Below are positions 10,921 through 20,200 of a stretch of 64,000 nt of DNA, one piece after another (position 1 is the stretch's first letter; every line of letters starts with the position of its first letter). The notes under the pieces are model-generated. The model made no database searches and had not been told where the DNA came from. It worked only from the letters and a program-made list of their open reading frames with translations. Source of the stretch: Mycobacterium ahvazicum (lineage in GTDB: Bacteria > Actinomycetota > Actinomycetes > Mycobacteriales > Mycobacteriaceae). Position numbers and translations under genes: made by a program. Where the stretch lies: assembly GCF_900176255.2 (NCBI RefSeq), contig NZ_FXEG02000002.1, positions 1,674,001-1,738,000 on the forward strand, read 5' to 3'.

Positions 10921-13290
10921 GTGGCGGATGAGCAAAGCACGGCGCAAGCTGTTGTGCCGCCCACGGACTCGCTACCGGCCATCGACACGCCGAGCTCGTC
11001 GGAGGCACCGACCGAAACCCTGAAGACGTCCAGCAGCGCGTCGCGTCGCGTCCGGGCCCGGCTGGCCCGGCGGATGACCGCCCAGCGCAGCGCATTCAAC
11101 CCCGTGCTCGAGCCGCTGGTGGCGGTGCACCGGGAGGTTTATCCGAAGGCGAACTTTTCGATGCTCAACCGAGCCTTCGAGGTCGCCGACCAACGTCACG
11201 CCAGTCAACTGCGCCGCTCCGGGGATCCTTACATCACCCACCCGCTGGCCGTCGCCAACATTCTCGCCGAATTGGGCATGGACACCACCACTTTGGTGGC
11301 CGCGCTGCTGCACGACACCGTCGAGGACACCGGATACACGCTGGAGGCGTTGAGCGAGGAATTCGGCGAAGAGGTGGGCCATCTCGTCGACGGCGTGACC
11401 AAGCTGGACCGCGTCGAGCTCGGCAACGCCGCCGAAGGCGAGACCATCCGCAAGATGATCACCGCGATGGCGCGTGACCCGCGGGTGCTGGTGATCAAGG
11501 TGGCCGACCGGCTGCACAACATGCGGACCATGCGCTTCCTGCCGCCGGAAAAGCAGGCGCGCAAAGCCCGTGAGACGCTGGAAGTCATTGCGCCCCTTGC
11601 ACATCGGCTAGGTATGGCCAGCGTCAAGTGGGAGCTCGAAGACCTGTCGTTCGCGATCCTGCACCCGAAGAAGTACGAGGAGATCGTTCGTCTGGTCGCC
11701 GGGCGCGCGCCGTCTCGGGACACCTACCTGGCCAAGGTTCGCGCCGAAATCGTCGCCACCCTCAACGCGTCGAAAATCAAAGCGACAGTTGAGGGCCGGC
11801 CCAAGCATTATTGGTCGATCTACCAGAAGATGATCGTCAAGGGCCGCGACTTCGACGACATCCACGACCTGGTCGGCATTCGCATCCTGTGCGACGAGAT
11901 CCGGGACTGCTACGCCGCTGTGGGCGTGGTGCACTCGCTGTGGCAGCCGATGGCGGGGCGGTTCAAGGATTACATCGCCCAGCCCAGATACGGCGTCTAC
12001 CAATCACTGCACACCACGGTCGTCGGGCCCGAGGGCAAGCCGCTGGAGGTGCAGATCCGCACCCGCGACATGCACCGCACCGCCGAATACGGCATCGCCG
12101 CGCACTGGCGTTACAAGGAAGCCAAGGGCCGCAACGGTGTGCTGCATCCGCACGCCGCCGCCGAGATCGACGATATGGCCTGGATGCGGCAGCTGCTCGA
12201 CTGGCAACGTGAGGCCGCGGACCCGGGCGAGTTCCTGGAGTCGTTGCGTTACGACCTTGCGGTGCAAGAGCTTTTCGTGTTCACCCCCAAGGGGGATGTG
12301 GTCACGCTGCCGGCCGGGTCGACGCCGGTGGACTTCGCCTACGCGGTGCACACCGAGGTCGGCCACCGCTGCATCGGCGCCCGGGTCAACGGGCGGCTGG
12401 TGGCGCTGGAACGCAAGCTCGAAAACGGGGAAGTCGTCGAGGTTTTCACCTCCAAAGCGCCCAACGCCGGGCCGTCGCGGGACTGGCAGCAATTCGTGGT
12501 GTCGCCGCGCGCCAAGGCGAAGATCCGCCAGTGGTTCGCCAAGGAGCGGCGCGAGGAGGCGCTGGAGGCCGGCAAGGAAGCGATGGCCCGTGAGGTTCGT
12601 CGCGGTGGACTTCCGTTGCAGCGCTTGGTCAACGGCGAGGCCATGTCCGCGGTGGCCCGCGAGCTGCACTACACCGACGTGTCCGCGATGTACACCGCGA
12701 TCGGCGAGGGACACGTCTCGGCGCGACACGTCGTGCAGCGGTTGCTCGCCGAGCTCGGCGGTATCGACCAGGCCGAAGAAGACCTCGCCGAAAGGTCCAC
12801 GCCGACAACGATGTTGCGCCGCCCGCGCAGCACCGACGACGTCGGCGTCTCGGTCCCCGGCGCACCCGGCGTGCTGACCAAGCTGGCCAAGTGCTGCACA
12901 CCCGTGCCGGGCGATGCGATCATGGGCTTCGTCACCCGCGGCGGTGGTGTCAGCGTGCACCGCACCGACTGCACCAACGCGGCGTCACTGCAGCAGCAGG
13001 CCGAGCGCATCATCGAGGTGCTCTGGGCGCCGTCGCCGTCGTCGGTGTTCCTGGTGGCCATTCAGGTCGAGGCGCTCGACCGGCACCGGTTGCTGTCGGA
13101 TGTCACGCGGGTGCTCGCCGATGAGAAGGTGAACATCCTGTCCGCGTCGGTCACCACCTCGGGTGACCGAGTTGCGATCAGCCGCTTCACTTTTGAGATG
13201 GGCGACCCCAAGCATCTCGGGCACCTGCTCAACGTTGTGCGCAATGTCGAAGGCGTATACGACGTCTACCGCGTCACGTCTGCCGCGTAG
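10921..13290 (+). CDS. rel: Bifunctional (p)ppGpp synthetase/hydrolase Rel
   Basis: A 789-aa stringent-response enzyme. The order is HD hydrolase domain (catalytic HD at about 131-132 in LLHDTVED), synthetase domain, TGS domain ([22 protein letters not shown]) and C-terminal ACT domain. The synthetase carries RFKD (about 347-350), the RXKD form found in bifunctional Rel rather than the EXDD of monofunctional RelA. The GTG at 10921 was chosen over GTG 10912: it sits 7-8 nt after the GGAGGT site at 10907-10912 and gives the [11 protein letters not shown] start seen in the M. tuberculosis protein. Its stop lies 3 bp from the stop of the convergent kinase gene. Confidence 0.96.
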   Translation: MADEQSTAQAVVPPTDSLPAIDTPSSSEAPTETLKTSSSASRRVRARLARRMTAQRSAFNPVLEPLVAVHREVYPKANFSMLNRAFEVADQRHASQLRRSGDPYITHPLAVANILAELGMDTTTLVAALLHDTVEDTGYTLEALSEEFGEEVGHLVDGVTKLDRVELGNAAEGETIRKMITAMARDPRVLVIKVADRLHNMRTMRFLPPEKQARKARETLEVIAPLAHRLGMASVKWELEDLSFAILHPKKYEEIVRLVAGRAPSRDTYLAKVRAEIVATLNASKIKATVEGRPKHYWSIYQKMIVKGRDFDDIHDLVGIRILCDEIRDCYAAVGVVHSLWQPMAGRFKDYIAQPRYGVYQSLHTTVVGPEGKPLEVQIRTRDMHRTAEYGIAAHWRYKEAKGRNGVLHPHAAAEIDDMAWMRQLLDWQREAADPGEFLESLRYDLAVQELFVFTPKGDVVTLPAGSTPVDFAYAVHTEVGHRCIGARVNGRLVALERKLENGEVVEVFTSKAPNAGPSRDWQQFVVSPRAKAKIRQWFAKERREEALEAGKEAMAREVRRGGLPLQRLVNGEAMSAVARELHYTDVSAMYTAIGEGHVSARHVVQRLLAELGGIDQAEEDLAERSTPTTMLRRPRSTDDVGVSVPGAPGVLTKLAKCCTPVPGDAIMGFVTRGGGVSVHRTDCTNAASLQQQAERIIEVLWAPSPSSVFLVAIQVEALDRHRLLSDVTRVLADEKVNILSASVTTSGDRVAISRFTFEMGDPKHLGHLLNVVRNVEGVYDVYRVTSAA

Positions 13291-13293
13291 GCC

Positions 13294-15075
13294 TCAGCCG
13301 ATCCGTACCGAACTGATGGTCACCGGGGAGACCGGAAGACCGCTGTCCCGATTGCCGGCCACGCCCGCAGCCGCAATCTTGTCGAGGACCGCCAGGCCGG
13401 CCTGATCGATGGTGCCGAGCACCGTGTTCACCGGCGGCATTTCGCCGTCCTTGAAGAACATGACGAATTGGCTGGCGTTGGTATTGGGCCCCTCGTTGGC
13501 CAGGGCCAACGTCCCGCGCGGATATAGCACGGACGCCCTGAGTGCTGGGTCCCCGGCAGGGTACTGGTTGACGGGGTATTCGTCGTTGAAGATGTAGTTC
13601 GGCCCGCCGGTGCCGTCACCGTCCGGACCACCGCACAAAAGCGTTCCGATGTCGATAGCCTTGGTCAGCCGGGCGCAGACGGTGTTGGCGCAGAAGCGTT
13701 GCCGCGCCAGGCTGAGGAAGCTATTCACCGCACATGGGGACTTGTTGTTGTCCAGCATGATGCCGATGTCCCCAAAATTAGTGGAGATGGTCGCGGCGAT
13801 TTGGGCAGGTTCGGTGGATACCTTTCCTGACGGGGGCAGGCTGACCGACTTCGTTCCCGTCCCCTCCTGTGCGTCGGCCGGCACGGGCGTGTATTGACAG
13901 TTGGCACCCAGGTCAGGTGGCGGGGCAAATGGTGGCAACGGCGGCAGGCCCGCTGCGTTCGTGGTGGTCGGGATCGTCGGTCCGCCCGGTACCGGCCCAC
14001 CAAATTTGGGCGTCCTGGGATGGGGCATGGTGCTGGATGTCGCGTTGTTCGAGGCGGAATCGTCGTTCGTCACCAGGGCAACGACCAGGACCGTCACCAT
14101 CGCGAGGGTGACGGCCGACGCGGCGACGATCCCGATGATCAGGCGCCGGTTCGAGCGCTGCGACTGGGGTCGCAGCGGGGTGTGGGCCGTCGGGGTCGGC
14201 CCGGGTTGCGCAAGCGTTGGCGGATACGGCGGTAACGGGCCGTGGGCAGCTGTGCCGCCGTGGCCCACCAGTGCGGCCTTGGCGGCCTCGGCGAACTCGA
14301 GGGATGTTTGGTAGCGCTGGTCGACGTCCTTGGCCATGCCCCGGATGACCACCTCGTCTAAAGCGGGCGGGACGCCGGGCGCGGTGAACGAGGCGCGCGG
14401 CGGCGGGGTGTTCAGGTGCGCGTTGAGCTGTTCTTCGAAGGTGTCGCCGGGGTAGGGCAGGCGTCCGGTCAGGCATTCGTAGAGCACGCAGGCCAGCGCG
14501 TAGACGTCGGCGCGGTGATCGGTCATGCCCCGGAAGCGCTCCGGGGCCATGTAGGCCATCGTGCCCATCGTGTGGCCCGTATGCGTCAGCGCGGTGTCGG
14601 CGGCGGTGCGCGCCAGCCCGAAGTCGATCAGGTACACGAAGTCGCGGGTGGACACCAGGATGTTCGACGGTTTGATGTCGCGGTGGATCAATCCGACTTC
14701 GTGGGCCGTATCCAGTGCTGCCGCAACCTGTTCGACGACCGCGACGGCGCGCTCGGGGCTCAGCCGGCCGCCGTTTTCGGCGATGTAGGCCAACAGGTCG
14801 CGGCCTTCGATCAGCCGCATGTCGACATACAGTCGGCCGTCGATCTCGCCGTAGCTGTGGATCGGCACCATGTGCGGGTCGTTCAGGCTTGCCGCGATGC
14901 GCGCCTCACGCCGGAAGCGCTGCTGAAACTCCTCGTCGTCTGCCAGATGTGCGGGCAGCACCTTGAGCGCGACGATGCGGTCCGTGCTGGTGTCATAGGC
15001 GCGAAATACCTGTCCCATGCCCCCGCGGCCCAGCAGCTCGCGTAGTTCGTAATGTCCGAACGACTCCGTCACCAC
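13294..15075 (-). CDS. Transmembrane Ser/Thr kinase fused to an extracytoplasmic cyclophilin-like domain
   Basis: A 593-aa fusion protein. Residues 8-268 are a complete PknB-type kinase: glycine loop GRGGMG (16-21), Lys 38, HRD (131-133), DFG (151-153), APE (177-179), and an activation loop with several Thr (TALTHTGHTMGT). A Pro/Gln-rich juxtamembrane stretch leads to a single TM (about 312-335). Outside the membrane, residues about 390-593 align along their length with the neighbouring PpiB, sharing LGANCQY/VGANCQY, the SPC..NSF segment, GDGTGGP, LYPRGTLA.AN and AGLAVLDKIA-type motifs. The cyclophilin Arg is kept (R469), but the Gln of the QCGD motif is Leu (L480) and the second Phe of QFF is Val (V538). 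The start is GTG 15075, with GTG 15072 as alternative. It lies 67 bp downstream of ppiB on the same strand. Inference: the sensor arose by capturing a duplicate of the ppiB 3' part. Confidence 0.9.
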   Translation of the reverse strand: MVTESFGHYELRELLGRGGMGQVFRAYDTSTDRIVALKVLPAHLADDEEFQQRFRREARIAASLNDPHMVPIHSYGEIDGRLYVDMRLIEGRDLLAYIAENGGRLSPERAVAVVEQVAAALDTAHEVGLIHRDIKPSNILVSTRDFVYLIDFGLARTAADTALTHTGHTMGTMAYMAPERFRGMTDHRADVYALACVLYECLTGRLPYPGDTFEEQLNAHLNTPPPRASFTAPGVPPALDEVVIRGMAKDVDQRYQTSLEFAEAAKAALVGHGGTAAHGPLPPYPPTLAQPGPTPTAHTPLRPQSQRSNRRLIIGIVAASAVTLAMVTVLVVALVTNDDSASNNATSSTMPHPRTPKFGGPVPGGPTIPTTTNAAGLPPLPPFAPPPDLGANCQYTPVPADAQEGTGTKSVSLPPSGKVSTEPAQIAATISTNFGDIGIMLDNNKSPCAVNSFLSLARQRFCANTVCARLTKAIDIGTLLCGGPDGDGTGGPNYIFNDEYPVNQYPAGDPALRASVLYPRGTLALANEGPNTNASQFVMFFKDGEMPPVNTVLGTIDQAGLAVLDKIAAAGVAGNRDSGLPVSPVTISSVRIG

Positions 15076-15142
15076 TCAATGACCTTAAAGTGTCGACCAG
15101 CTTCCTACGAATCTTGGCGACCCGTGTTGCGCTGCTTCGGGT

Positions 15143-16042
15143 CTAGTCCAGCAGGATCGATTTGATCGTCACTTCGCTGTTCGGTGCGCCGTCTTCGCCG
15201 CCACCGTTGATGCCGCCCTTGGCGATCTTGTCGAGAACGGCGAGCCCGTCAGGCTGAATCGTGCCGAAGACGGTGTACTGCGGCGGCAGCTGAGAGTCCT
15301 TGTAGACCATGAAGAACTGACTGCCGTTGGTGCCGGGTCCGGCGTTGGCCATCGCGAGGGTGCCCCGCGGATAGAGAACGGGTTCGCGCAGCTTGGGGTC
15401 GTTCGGCGGGTACTGGTCGGTCGGGTACTCGTTGGCGAACTGGTAACCCGGCCCGCCGGTGCCGTCGCCCTTGGGATCGCCGCATTGCAGCACACCCAGC
15501 GTGTCCGAGGGGGTCAGGCGGGGGCACTTGGTGTTGTCGAAGTACTTCTGTCCGATCAGGCTAGCGAAACTGTTGACCGTGCAAGGTGATCCGTTGTTCG
15601 CCAACATCAGGCCGATGTTGCCCTGGCTGGTCGCCATGCTGGCGCTCACCTGCGCGGGGTCGGTCGGCACCTTGCCGGTGCGCGGCGGCTTGACCGGCTT
15701 GGCGGCCGGATCCGTCGACGGCGGGTACTGGCAGTTGGCGCCCACGGTGTCCGACGGTTTGAACACCGGCAGCGGCGGAACCGGCGGAACCTGACCCGTT
15801 TGCGGAGTCGTCGTGCCCGACGCCGCCGGCGAGTTGCTCGTCGTCGGCGCTGCCGTGTCCTGCTTGTGCTTGTTGTTCGTGTTGATCACGGTGACCACCA
15901 CCGCGGCGATCACCGCGATGGCTGCCACGACGCCGCCGACGATGACTAACACACGTCGCCTGCGGGCTTGCTTCGCCCGGCGTTCGAGCTGCCGTTCGAG
16001 TTTGCGCTTGGCGTTGGCGCGTCGCTGTTCGTTGGTCGGCAC
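15143..16042 (-). CDS. ppiB: Membrane-anchored peptidyl-prolyl cis-trans isomerase (cyclophilin)
   Basis: A 299-aa homologue of Rv2582. A basic N-terminus (RRAKQARRRR) and a TM at about 31-53 anchor the protein, a Thr/Pro linker follows, and residues about 100-299 are the cyclophilin domain facing outwards. Catalytic-type residues are visible in CPRLTPSD (Arg), VLQCGDP (Gln) and NGSQFFMVY (Gln-Phe-Phe). Four Cys (ANCQY, SPCTV, NTKCP, LQCGD) are conserved with the kinase fusion downstream and may form disulfides. The GTG start is at 16042. It is divergent from the hydrolase gene, so the 104-bp gap holds both promoters. Confidence 0.92.
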   Translation of the reverse strand: MPTNEQRRANAKRKLERQLERRAKQARRRRVLVIVGGVVAAIAVIAAVVVTVINTNNKHKQDTAAPTTSNSPAASGTTTPQTGQVPPVPPLPVFKPSDTVGANCQYPPSTDPAAKPVKPPRTGKVPTDPAQVSASMATSQGNIGLMLANNGSPCTVNSFASLIGQKYFDNTKCPRLTPSDTLGVLQCGDPKGDGTGGPGYQFANEYPTDQYPPNDPKLREPVLYPRGTLAMANAGPGTNGSQFFMVYKDSQLPPQYTVFGTIQPDGLAVLDKIAKGGINGGGEDGAPNSEVTIKSILLD

Positions 16043-16146
16043 GGCCGGTATGCCTCCATGCGTGTCAGTGGGGGCGGGTTTGCAGGCTCAGGCTAATGCG
16101 GGCGGCGCGAGCGGTGTCAACTGGGCCCCGTGGGAAAATGGCGAAC

Positions 16147-16809
16147 GTGTTGATCACCGGATTTCCCGCGGGCATGTTGCAGTGCAACTGCTACGTGCTG
16201 GCCGAGCGCCCCGGTACGGACGCCGTGATCGTGGATCCGGGGCAGCGAGCGATGGCGCCGTTGCGGCGCATCCTTGACGAGAATCGGCTCACCCCCGCCG
16301 CCGTGCTGCTCACCCACGGGCACATCGACCACATGTGGTCTGCTCAGAAGGTTTCGGACACCTACGGCTGCCCGACCTACATTCATCCCGAAGACCGCTT
16401 CATGCTCAAAGACCCCATCTTCGGTATGGGGCCACGGCTGGCGCAGCTGATGACGGGTGCGTTCTTCCGGGAGCCCAAGCAGGTGATCGAACTGGACCGC
16501 GACGGCGACAAGATCGACCTGGGCAACGTCAGCGTCAACGTCGACCACACGCCCGGGCACACCCGCGGATCGGTGGTCTTCCGGGTGGCCGCGGACCAAG
16601 ACGTGGTGTTCACCGGCGACACCCTGTTCGAGCGCTCGGTGGGCCGCACCGACCTATTCGGCGGCAGCGGCCGCGATTTGCTGACCTCGATCATCGACAA
16701 GCTTCTGGTGCTCGACGACAACACCATGGTGCTGCCCGGCCACGGCGCGGCGACCACGATCGGGGCCGAGCGGCGTTTCAATCCGTTCCTCGAAGGCCTG
16801 GCCGGATGA
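16147..16809 (+). CDS. MBL-fold hydrolase, glyoxalase-II-like
   Basis: A 220-aa metallo-beta-lactamase-fold protein matching Rv2581c. The metal-binding signature THGHIDHMW is present, and further ligands are seen in [17 protein letters not shown] and LPGHG. Family members often hydrolyse thioesters such as lactoylglutathione; mycobacteria use other thiols, so the substrate is open. The GTG at 16147 was preferred over ATG 16138 because the GGGAA site then has normal spacing and the protein begins MLITGFPAG as in M. tuberculosis. Its stop overlaps the hisS ATG. Confidence 0.9.
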   Translation: MLITGFPAGMLQCNCYVLAERPGTDAVIVDPGQRAMAPLRRILDENRLTPAAVLLTHGHIDHMWSAQKVSDTYGCPTYIHPEDRFMLKDPIFGMGPRLAQLMTGAFFREPKQVIELDRDGDKIDLGNVSVNVDHTPGHTRGSVVFRVAADQDVVFTGDTLFERSVGRTDLFGGSGRDLLTSIIDKLLVLDDNTMVLPGHGAATTIGAERRFNPFLEGLAG

Positions 16810-18092
16810 CGGAGTCGTTCACCGCGTTTTCCGCGCCCAAGGGCGTGCCCGACTATGTCCCGCCGGACTCGGCACAGTTCGTCGCGGTGCGTGCTGGCCT
16901 GCTGGGCGCGGCACGGCGGGCCGGCTACGGTGACATCGAGCTGCCCATCTTCGAGGACACCGGGCTGTTCGCCCGCGGCGTCGGTGAATCCACCGACGTG
17001 GTGTCCAAGGAGATGTACACCTTCGCCGACCGTGGTGACCGCTCGGTGACGCTGCGGCCGGAGGGCACCGCCGGGGTGGTGCGCGCGGTGATCGAGCACG
17101 GCCTGGACCGCGGCGCGCTGCCCGTCAAGCTCTGTTACGCCGGGCCGTTCTTCCGCTACGAGCGTCCGCAGGCCGGCCGGTACCGCCAGCTGCAGCAGGT
17201 GGGCGTCGAGGCGATCGGCGTCGACGACCCGGCGCTGGACGCCGAAGTGATCGCGATTGCCGACGGCGGGTTCCGGTCGCTGGGCCTGGACGGGTTCCGG
17301 CTGGAGATCACCTCGCTGGGCGATGACAGTTGCCGACCGCAGTACCGGGAACTGTTGCAGGAGTACTTGTTTGGGCTCGACCTCGACCAGGAAACACTGC
17401 GACGCGCACGACTGAACCCGCTGCGCGTGCTCGACGACAAACGGCCCGAGGTGAAGGCCATGACGGCCGATGCGCCGGTGCTGCTCGATCACCTGTCCGA
17501 TGAGGCCAAGCAGCACTTCGACACGGTGCTGGCCCACCTCGACGCGCTGGGTGTGCCCTACGTCATCAACCCGCGGATGGTGCGCGGGCTCGATTACTAC
17601 ACCAAGACGACTTTCGAGTTCGTGCACGACGGACTCGGCGCGCAATCGGGCATCGGTGGCGGCGGCCGCTACGACGGGTTGATGCGCCGGCTCGGTGGAC
17701 AAGACCTGTCCGGCATCGGTTTTGGGCTCGGCGTGGACCGCACGCTGCTGGCGTTGCGCGCCGAGGGCAAGAGTGCGGGGGAGACCACGCGCTGCGACGT
17801 CTTCGGAGTGCCGCTCAGCGACGCGGCCAAGCTGCGGCTGGCGGTGCTGGGCGGTGAGCTGCGGGCCGCCGGTGTCCGGGTCGATATGGCCTACGGCGAT
17901 CGTGGGCTCAAGGGCGCGATGCGCGCCGCCGACCGATCCGGTGCCCGCCTCGCGCTGGTCGCCGGTGATCGCGATCTGGAGTCCGGCACGGTCGGCGTCA
18001 AGGATCTCGCGGCCGGGGAGCAGGTGTCGGTGCCGATCGAATCGGTTGTCGCCGAGGTTCTCTCGCGTTTCAGGCGACTTCCCAATCCTTGA
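16806..18092 (+). CDS. hisS: Histidyl-tRNA synthetase
   Basis: A 428-aa class II synthetase. Visible motifs are the motif-2 region [17 protein letters not shown], the histidine-specific [13 protein letters not shown] and GGGRYDGL, and a C-terminal anticodon-binding domain. It starts at ATG 16806 within an ATGA overlap. The last residues (SRFRRLPNP) are encoded by sequence that also encodes, on the other strand, the C-terminus of the oxidoreductase gene (23-nt overlap). A diverged copy of the hisS 3' end is found again at 20856-20914, implying that this terminus was rebuilt when the downstream cassette arrived. Confidence 0.96.
   Translation: MTESFTAFSAPKGVPDYVPPDSAQFVAVRAGLLGAARRAGYGDIELPIFEDTGLFARGVGESTDVVSKEMYTFADRGDRSVTLRPEGTAGVVRAVIEHGLDRGALPVKLCYAGPFFRYERPQAGRYRQLQQVGVEAIGVDDPALDAEVIAIADGGFRSLGLDGFRLEITSLGDDSCRPQYRELLQEYLFGLDLDQETLRRARLNPLRVLDDKRPEVKAMTADAPVLLDHLSDEAKQHFDTVLAHLDALGVPYVINPRMVRGLDYYTKTTFEFVHDGLGAQSGIGGGGRYDGLMRRLGGQDLSGIGFGLGVDRTLLALRAEGKSAGETTRCDVFGVPLSDAAKLRLAVLGGELRAAGVRVDMAYGDRGLKGAMRAADRSGARLALVAGDRDLESGTVGVKDLAAGEQVSVPIESVVAEVLSRFRRLPNP
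18018..18076 (+). repeat. hisS 3'-end repeat, left copy
   Basis: A 59-bp stretch encoding [19 protein letters not shown] at the end of hisS. It matches 20856-20914 at 54 of 59 positions by direct comparison; most differences are third-codon or conservative changes (VPIES against VPLDS). The stop codon of the old-yellow-enzyme gene (18070-18072) lies inside it. Confidence 0.85.
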
Positions 18093-19188
18093 TGTTGGCG
18101 ACGGGCCCGAACAGGTCCCGCGGCACATCCGGTGACAACGGTCGTCCGGATCGCACGCGCTGGGGCCAGTCGCGATTCGCCAGCGCGGGTTTGGCCAGGG
18201 CGACGACATCGGCAGCGCCCGAGTCGATGATGGCGGCGCCGTCTTTCGGGTCGTCCAGGTGGCCGTTGGCGATGATCGGCAGCCCGCTGTACTGCTTCGC
18301 AAGCTGCGCGAGCGATTTGTCTGAACCGGCGAATGCCGGTGCAAGCGCGCGATATTCGGTGGTGTGTATGTAATCGATGCCGGTGTCGGCCAGCGTGGCG
18401 AAGATGGTGGCCGCGTCGTCCTCGCCGCCCGTCCAATGATGGTGGTTGTCGGAAACCTTTCCCTGGGAGATCCGGATACCGACCGCGATCTCGCCACCGA
18501 CTGCCGACGCGACGTCGTGGCAGACCTCGGCCGCGAGGCGCACCCGATTGGCGACGCTGCCGCCGTAATCGTCGGTGCGGGTATTCAGGTAGTCGGTGAG
18601 GAATTCGTCCAGCAGATACCCATTCGCACCGTGGATCTCCACACCGTCGAACCCGGCGTCGCGCGCCTGCCGCGCGGCGTTGACGAAGGCGCTGCGGACT
18701 TGGCCGAGATGCTCGACGGTCATCGCTTGGGGAATTTTGAAGGGGCCGGCACCGCGGTACATGGGTAGTTGCTCGCCTTTCGGGCGTATGGCGGACGGCC
18801 CCCAGGTGGTGTCGGTATGCGGGTTGCCCTGCGACTGGCTGCCGGCATGCATGAGTTGAGCGAAATATTTGGCCCCGCAGTCATGGACACCCTCGACCAC
18901 TGGCTGCCAGGCCGACGCGTGCACGGCGTTGGCGATGCCTGGTTGAAAGAGATATCCCTGACTGGTCAGGTCGTCGATGTAAAGCCCCTCCGTGATCAAC
19001 AGGCCGAATCCGCCCCGGGCGAATCTGCGGTAGTAGGCAGCGACCTGGTCGGTGGGCAGTCCGTCGGCCGTCGCGCTGACTCGTGTCATCGGTGCCAGGG
19101 CCACGCGATTGGCGAGTTCGACCCTTCCGATTTTCGCGGCGTTGAACAAGGTCTGATAAGGCGGACACGTGTCGTCGGGCACTGCCAT
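18070..19188 (-). CDS. NADH:flavin oxidoreductase, old yellow enzyme family
   Basis: A 372-aa FMN-binding TIM-barrel ene-reductase. Landmarks include [15 protein letters not shown] near the N-terminus, [11 protein letters not shown], the [17 protein letters not shown] segment and [16 protein letters not shown], all typical of OYE proteins. Such enzymes reduce activated alkenes, quinones or nitro compounds; the natural substrate is unknown. The ATG at 19188 overlaps the stop of the DoxX gene by one base (TGATG). It is the last gene of a three-gene operon with DoxX and peroxiredoxin genes. Its 3' end overlaps hisS by 23 nt. Confidence 0.92.
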   Translation of the reverse strand: MAVPDDTCPPYQTLFNAAKIGRVELANRVALAPMTRVSATADGLPTDQVAAYYRRFARGGFGLLITEGLYIDDLTSQGYLFQPGIANAVHASAWQPVVEGVHDCGAKYFAQLMHAGSQSQGNPHTDTTWGPSAIRPKGEQLPMYRGAGPFKIPQAMTVEHLGQVRSAFVNAARQARDAGFDGVEIHGANGYLLDEFLTDYLNTRTDDYGGSVANRVRLAAEVCHDVASAVGGEIAVGIRISQGKVSDNHHHWTGGEDDAATIFATLADTGIDYIHTTEYRALAPAFAGSDKSLAQLAKQYSGLPIIANGHLDDPKDGAAIIDSGAADVVALAKPALANRDWPQRVRSGRPLSPDVPRDLFGPVANIKDWEVA

Positions 19189-19625
19189 CACTTTCGGATC
19201 GGTTGACGCGGGTCGTTGTCTCGATGAACGGCAAGCACATTCACCGCAGCCAACCACATACACAACAGCGGTATGAACGGAGGCTTGATCCGCAGGGGAA
19301 GCACCTCGGCTGGCACCTCCGGGTGCAGATGTACATAGGTAGCCCCCGCCATGTTGGCAATCAGTGCGGCTGAGGCGGCGGAGGTGAGCGGGTTGGCACG
19401 TGGAGAGTGTTTGCGCCTCAAGCGGGAGGCTGAAAGCAGACTCAACCCAATAGATATCTCACCGACTATGCCCATCGGTATGCTGGATCGCGGCAATCGA
19501 CTGTTGGTGATTTGAACATTGAACTGCGTACGAAACGGTTCGATCAACTTCAACAATCCGAACCAGAACATCACCCAACCCAGGAATGGCGTGTTGTATC
19601 GCAAGATTTTCGCGGGGTTGCTCAT
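19188..19625 (-). CDS. DoxX-like membrane protein
   Basis: A 145-aa protein with about four hydrophobic segments (LGWVMFWFGLLKLI, IPMGIVGEISIGLSLLSA, SAASAALIANMAGATYVHL, PPFIPLLCMWLAAVNVLAV), the size and pattern of DoxX/DoxD-type membrane proteins. Some DoxX proteins act with thiol or oxidative-stress enzymes. Start and stop overlap both neighbours (ATGA with the peroxiredoxin gene, TGATG with the oxidoreductase gene), so the three are translationally coupled. Confidence 0.75.
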   Translation of the reverse strand: MSNPAKILRYNTPFLGWVMFWFGLLKLIEPFRTQFNVQITNSRLPRSSIPMGIVGEISIGLSLLSASRLRRKHSPRANPLTSAASAALIANMAGATYVHLHPEVPAEVLPLRIKPPFIPLLCMWLAAVNVLAVHRDNDPRQPIRK

Positions 19626-20107
19626 CGTAGGTCCGGATGCTCCTTGATGTAGCGGATGAAGCCGATCACGTCGTCGGCGACCAGCCGGCCTATGGCACCG
19701 CTCGAGTAGACGGCGAGTCGGACCGTCCCGTCCGGCGCCAGGACGAAGCCGGTCGATTGCAGGTAGTGCGGCTCCTCGCTGACGTAGGCGTCGGTCACTG
19801 CGGCGATCTTGTCGGCGTCGGCGCTGTGGCCGACCGGGAAGGACAGCTTGCGCTTCGACACCAGCGCTGCGGTGGTCTCGGCATCGTCGACCGAGAAGGC
19901 GACGACCTTGACGCCAAGGTCGTTCAGCGCGTCGGCGGCACGAGAGAACGCGGCCAACTGCGCGTTGCAGTAGGGGCACCACGACCCGCGGTAGATCAGG
20001 ACGACGCCGTAGTACCCGGCGAGATCGCCCGGTAGCGAGATCGTGCCGCCACCGACCGCTGGAAGTTCTAACGCGGGAAACTGATCACCGTTATTCAGGC
20101 GGGACAT
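19622..20107 (-). CDS. Peroxiredoxin / AhpC-TSA-type redoxin
   Basis: A 161-aa thioredoxin-fold protein with the active-site loop RGSWCPYCNAQL (C44 and C47). It ends with the fold's typical strand and cis-Pro region (YLQSTGFVLAPDGTVRLAVYS). This points to peroxide or thiol reduction. ATG 20107 was chosen because GAGAGGA precedes it at proper spacing. It is the first gene of the operon and is divergent from tetR, with a shared operator between them. Confidence 0.88.
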   Translation of the reverse strand: MSRLNNGDQFPALELPAVGGGTISLPGDLAGYYGVVLIYRGSWCPYCNAQLAAFSRAADALNDLGVKVVAFSVDDAETTAALVSKRKLSFPVGHSADADKIAAVTDAYVSEEPHYLQSTGFVLAPDGTVRLAVYSSGAIGRLVADDVIGFIRYIKEHPDLR

Positions 20108-20162
20108 GCATTCCTCTCCCGGGGTAGGCGGACGACGTGGACAAAGTGTGCTGAACCCGAAC

Positions 20163-20178
20163 TGGACTATCAAGTCCA
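20163..20178. promoter_or_regulatory. TetR operator in the divergent promoter
   Basis: TGGACT-atca-AGTCCA is a perfect 16-bp inverted repeat with a 4-bp spacer. On the tetR side it covers the -35 region of a promoter whose -10 is TACACT (20187-20192). That places transcription start at or just before the tetR ATG (20201), so the tetR message is probably leaderless. Binding here would repress both tetR and the redox operon. Confidence 0.65.
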
Positions 20179-20200
20179 ATTCGATCTACACTTCTGCTTC

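Noticed and set aside
13294..15075. Kinase-cyclophilin fusion as an assembly chimera of two genes
   Set aside because: The frame is continuous, the TM linker is unique, and the cyclophilin part differs from PpiB at many residues, so it is not a collapsed or joined copy of the neighbour; still worth read confirmation.
16383..18497. 704-codon minus-strand frame opposite hisS
   Set aside because: Antisense to hisS and the MBL hydrolase, no recognisable motifs, spans into a real gene on the same strand in another frame.
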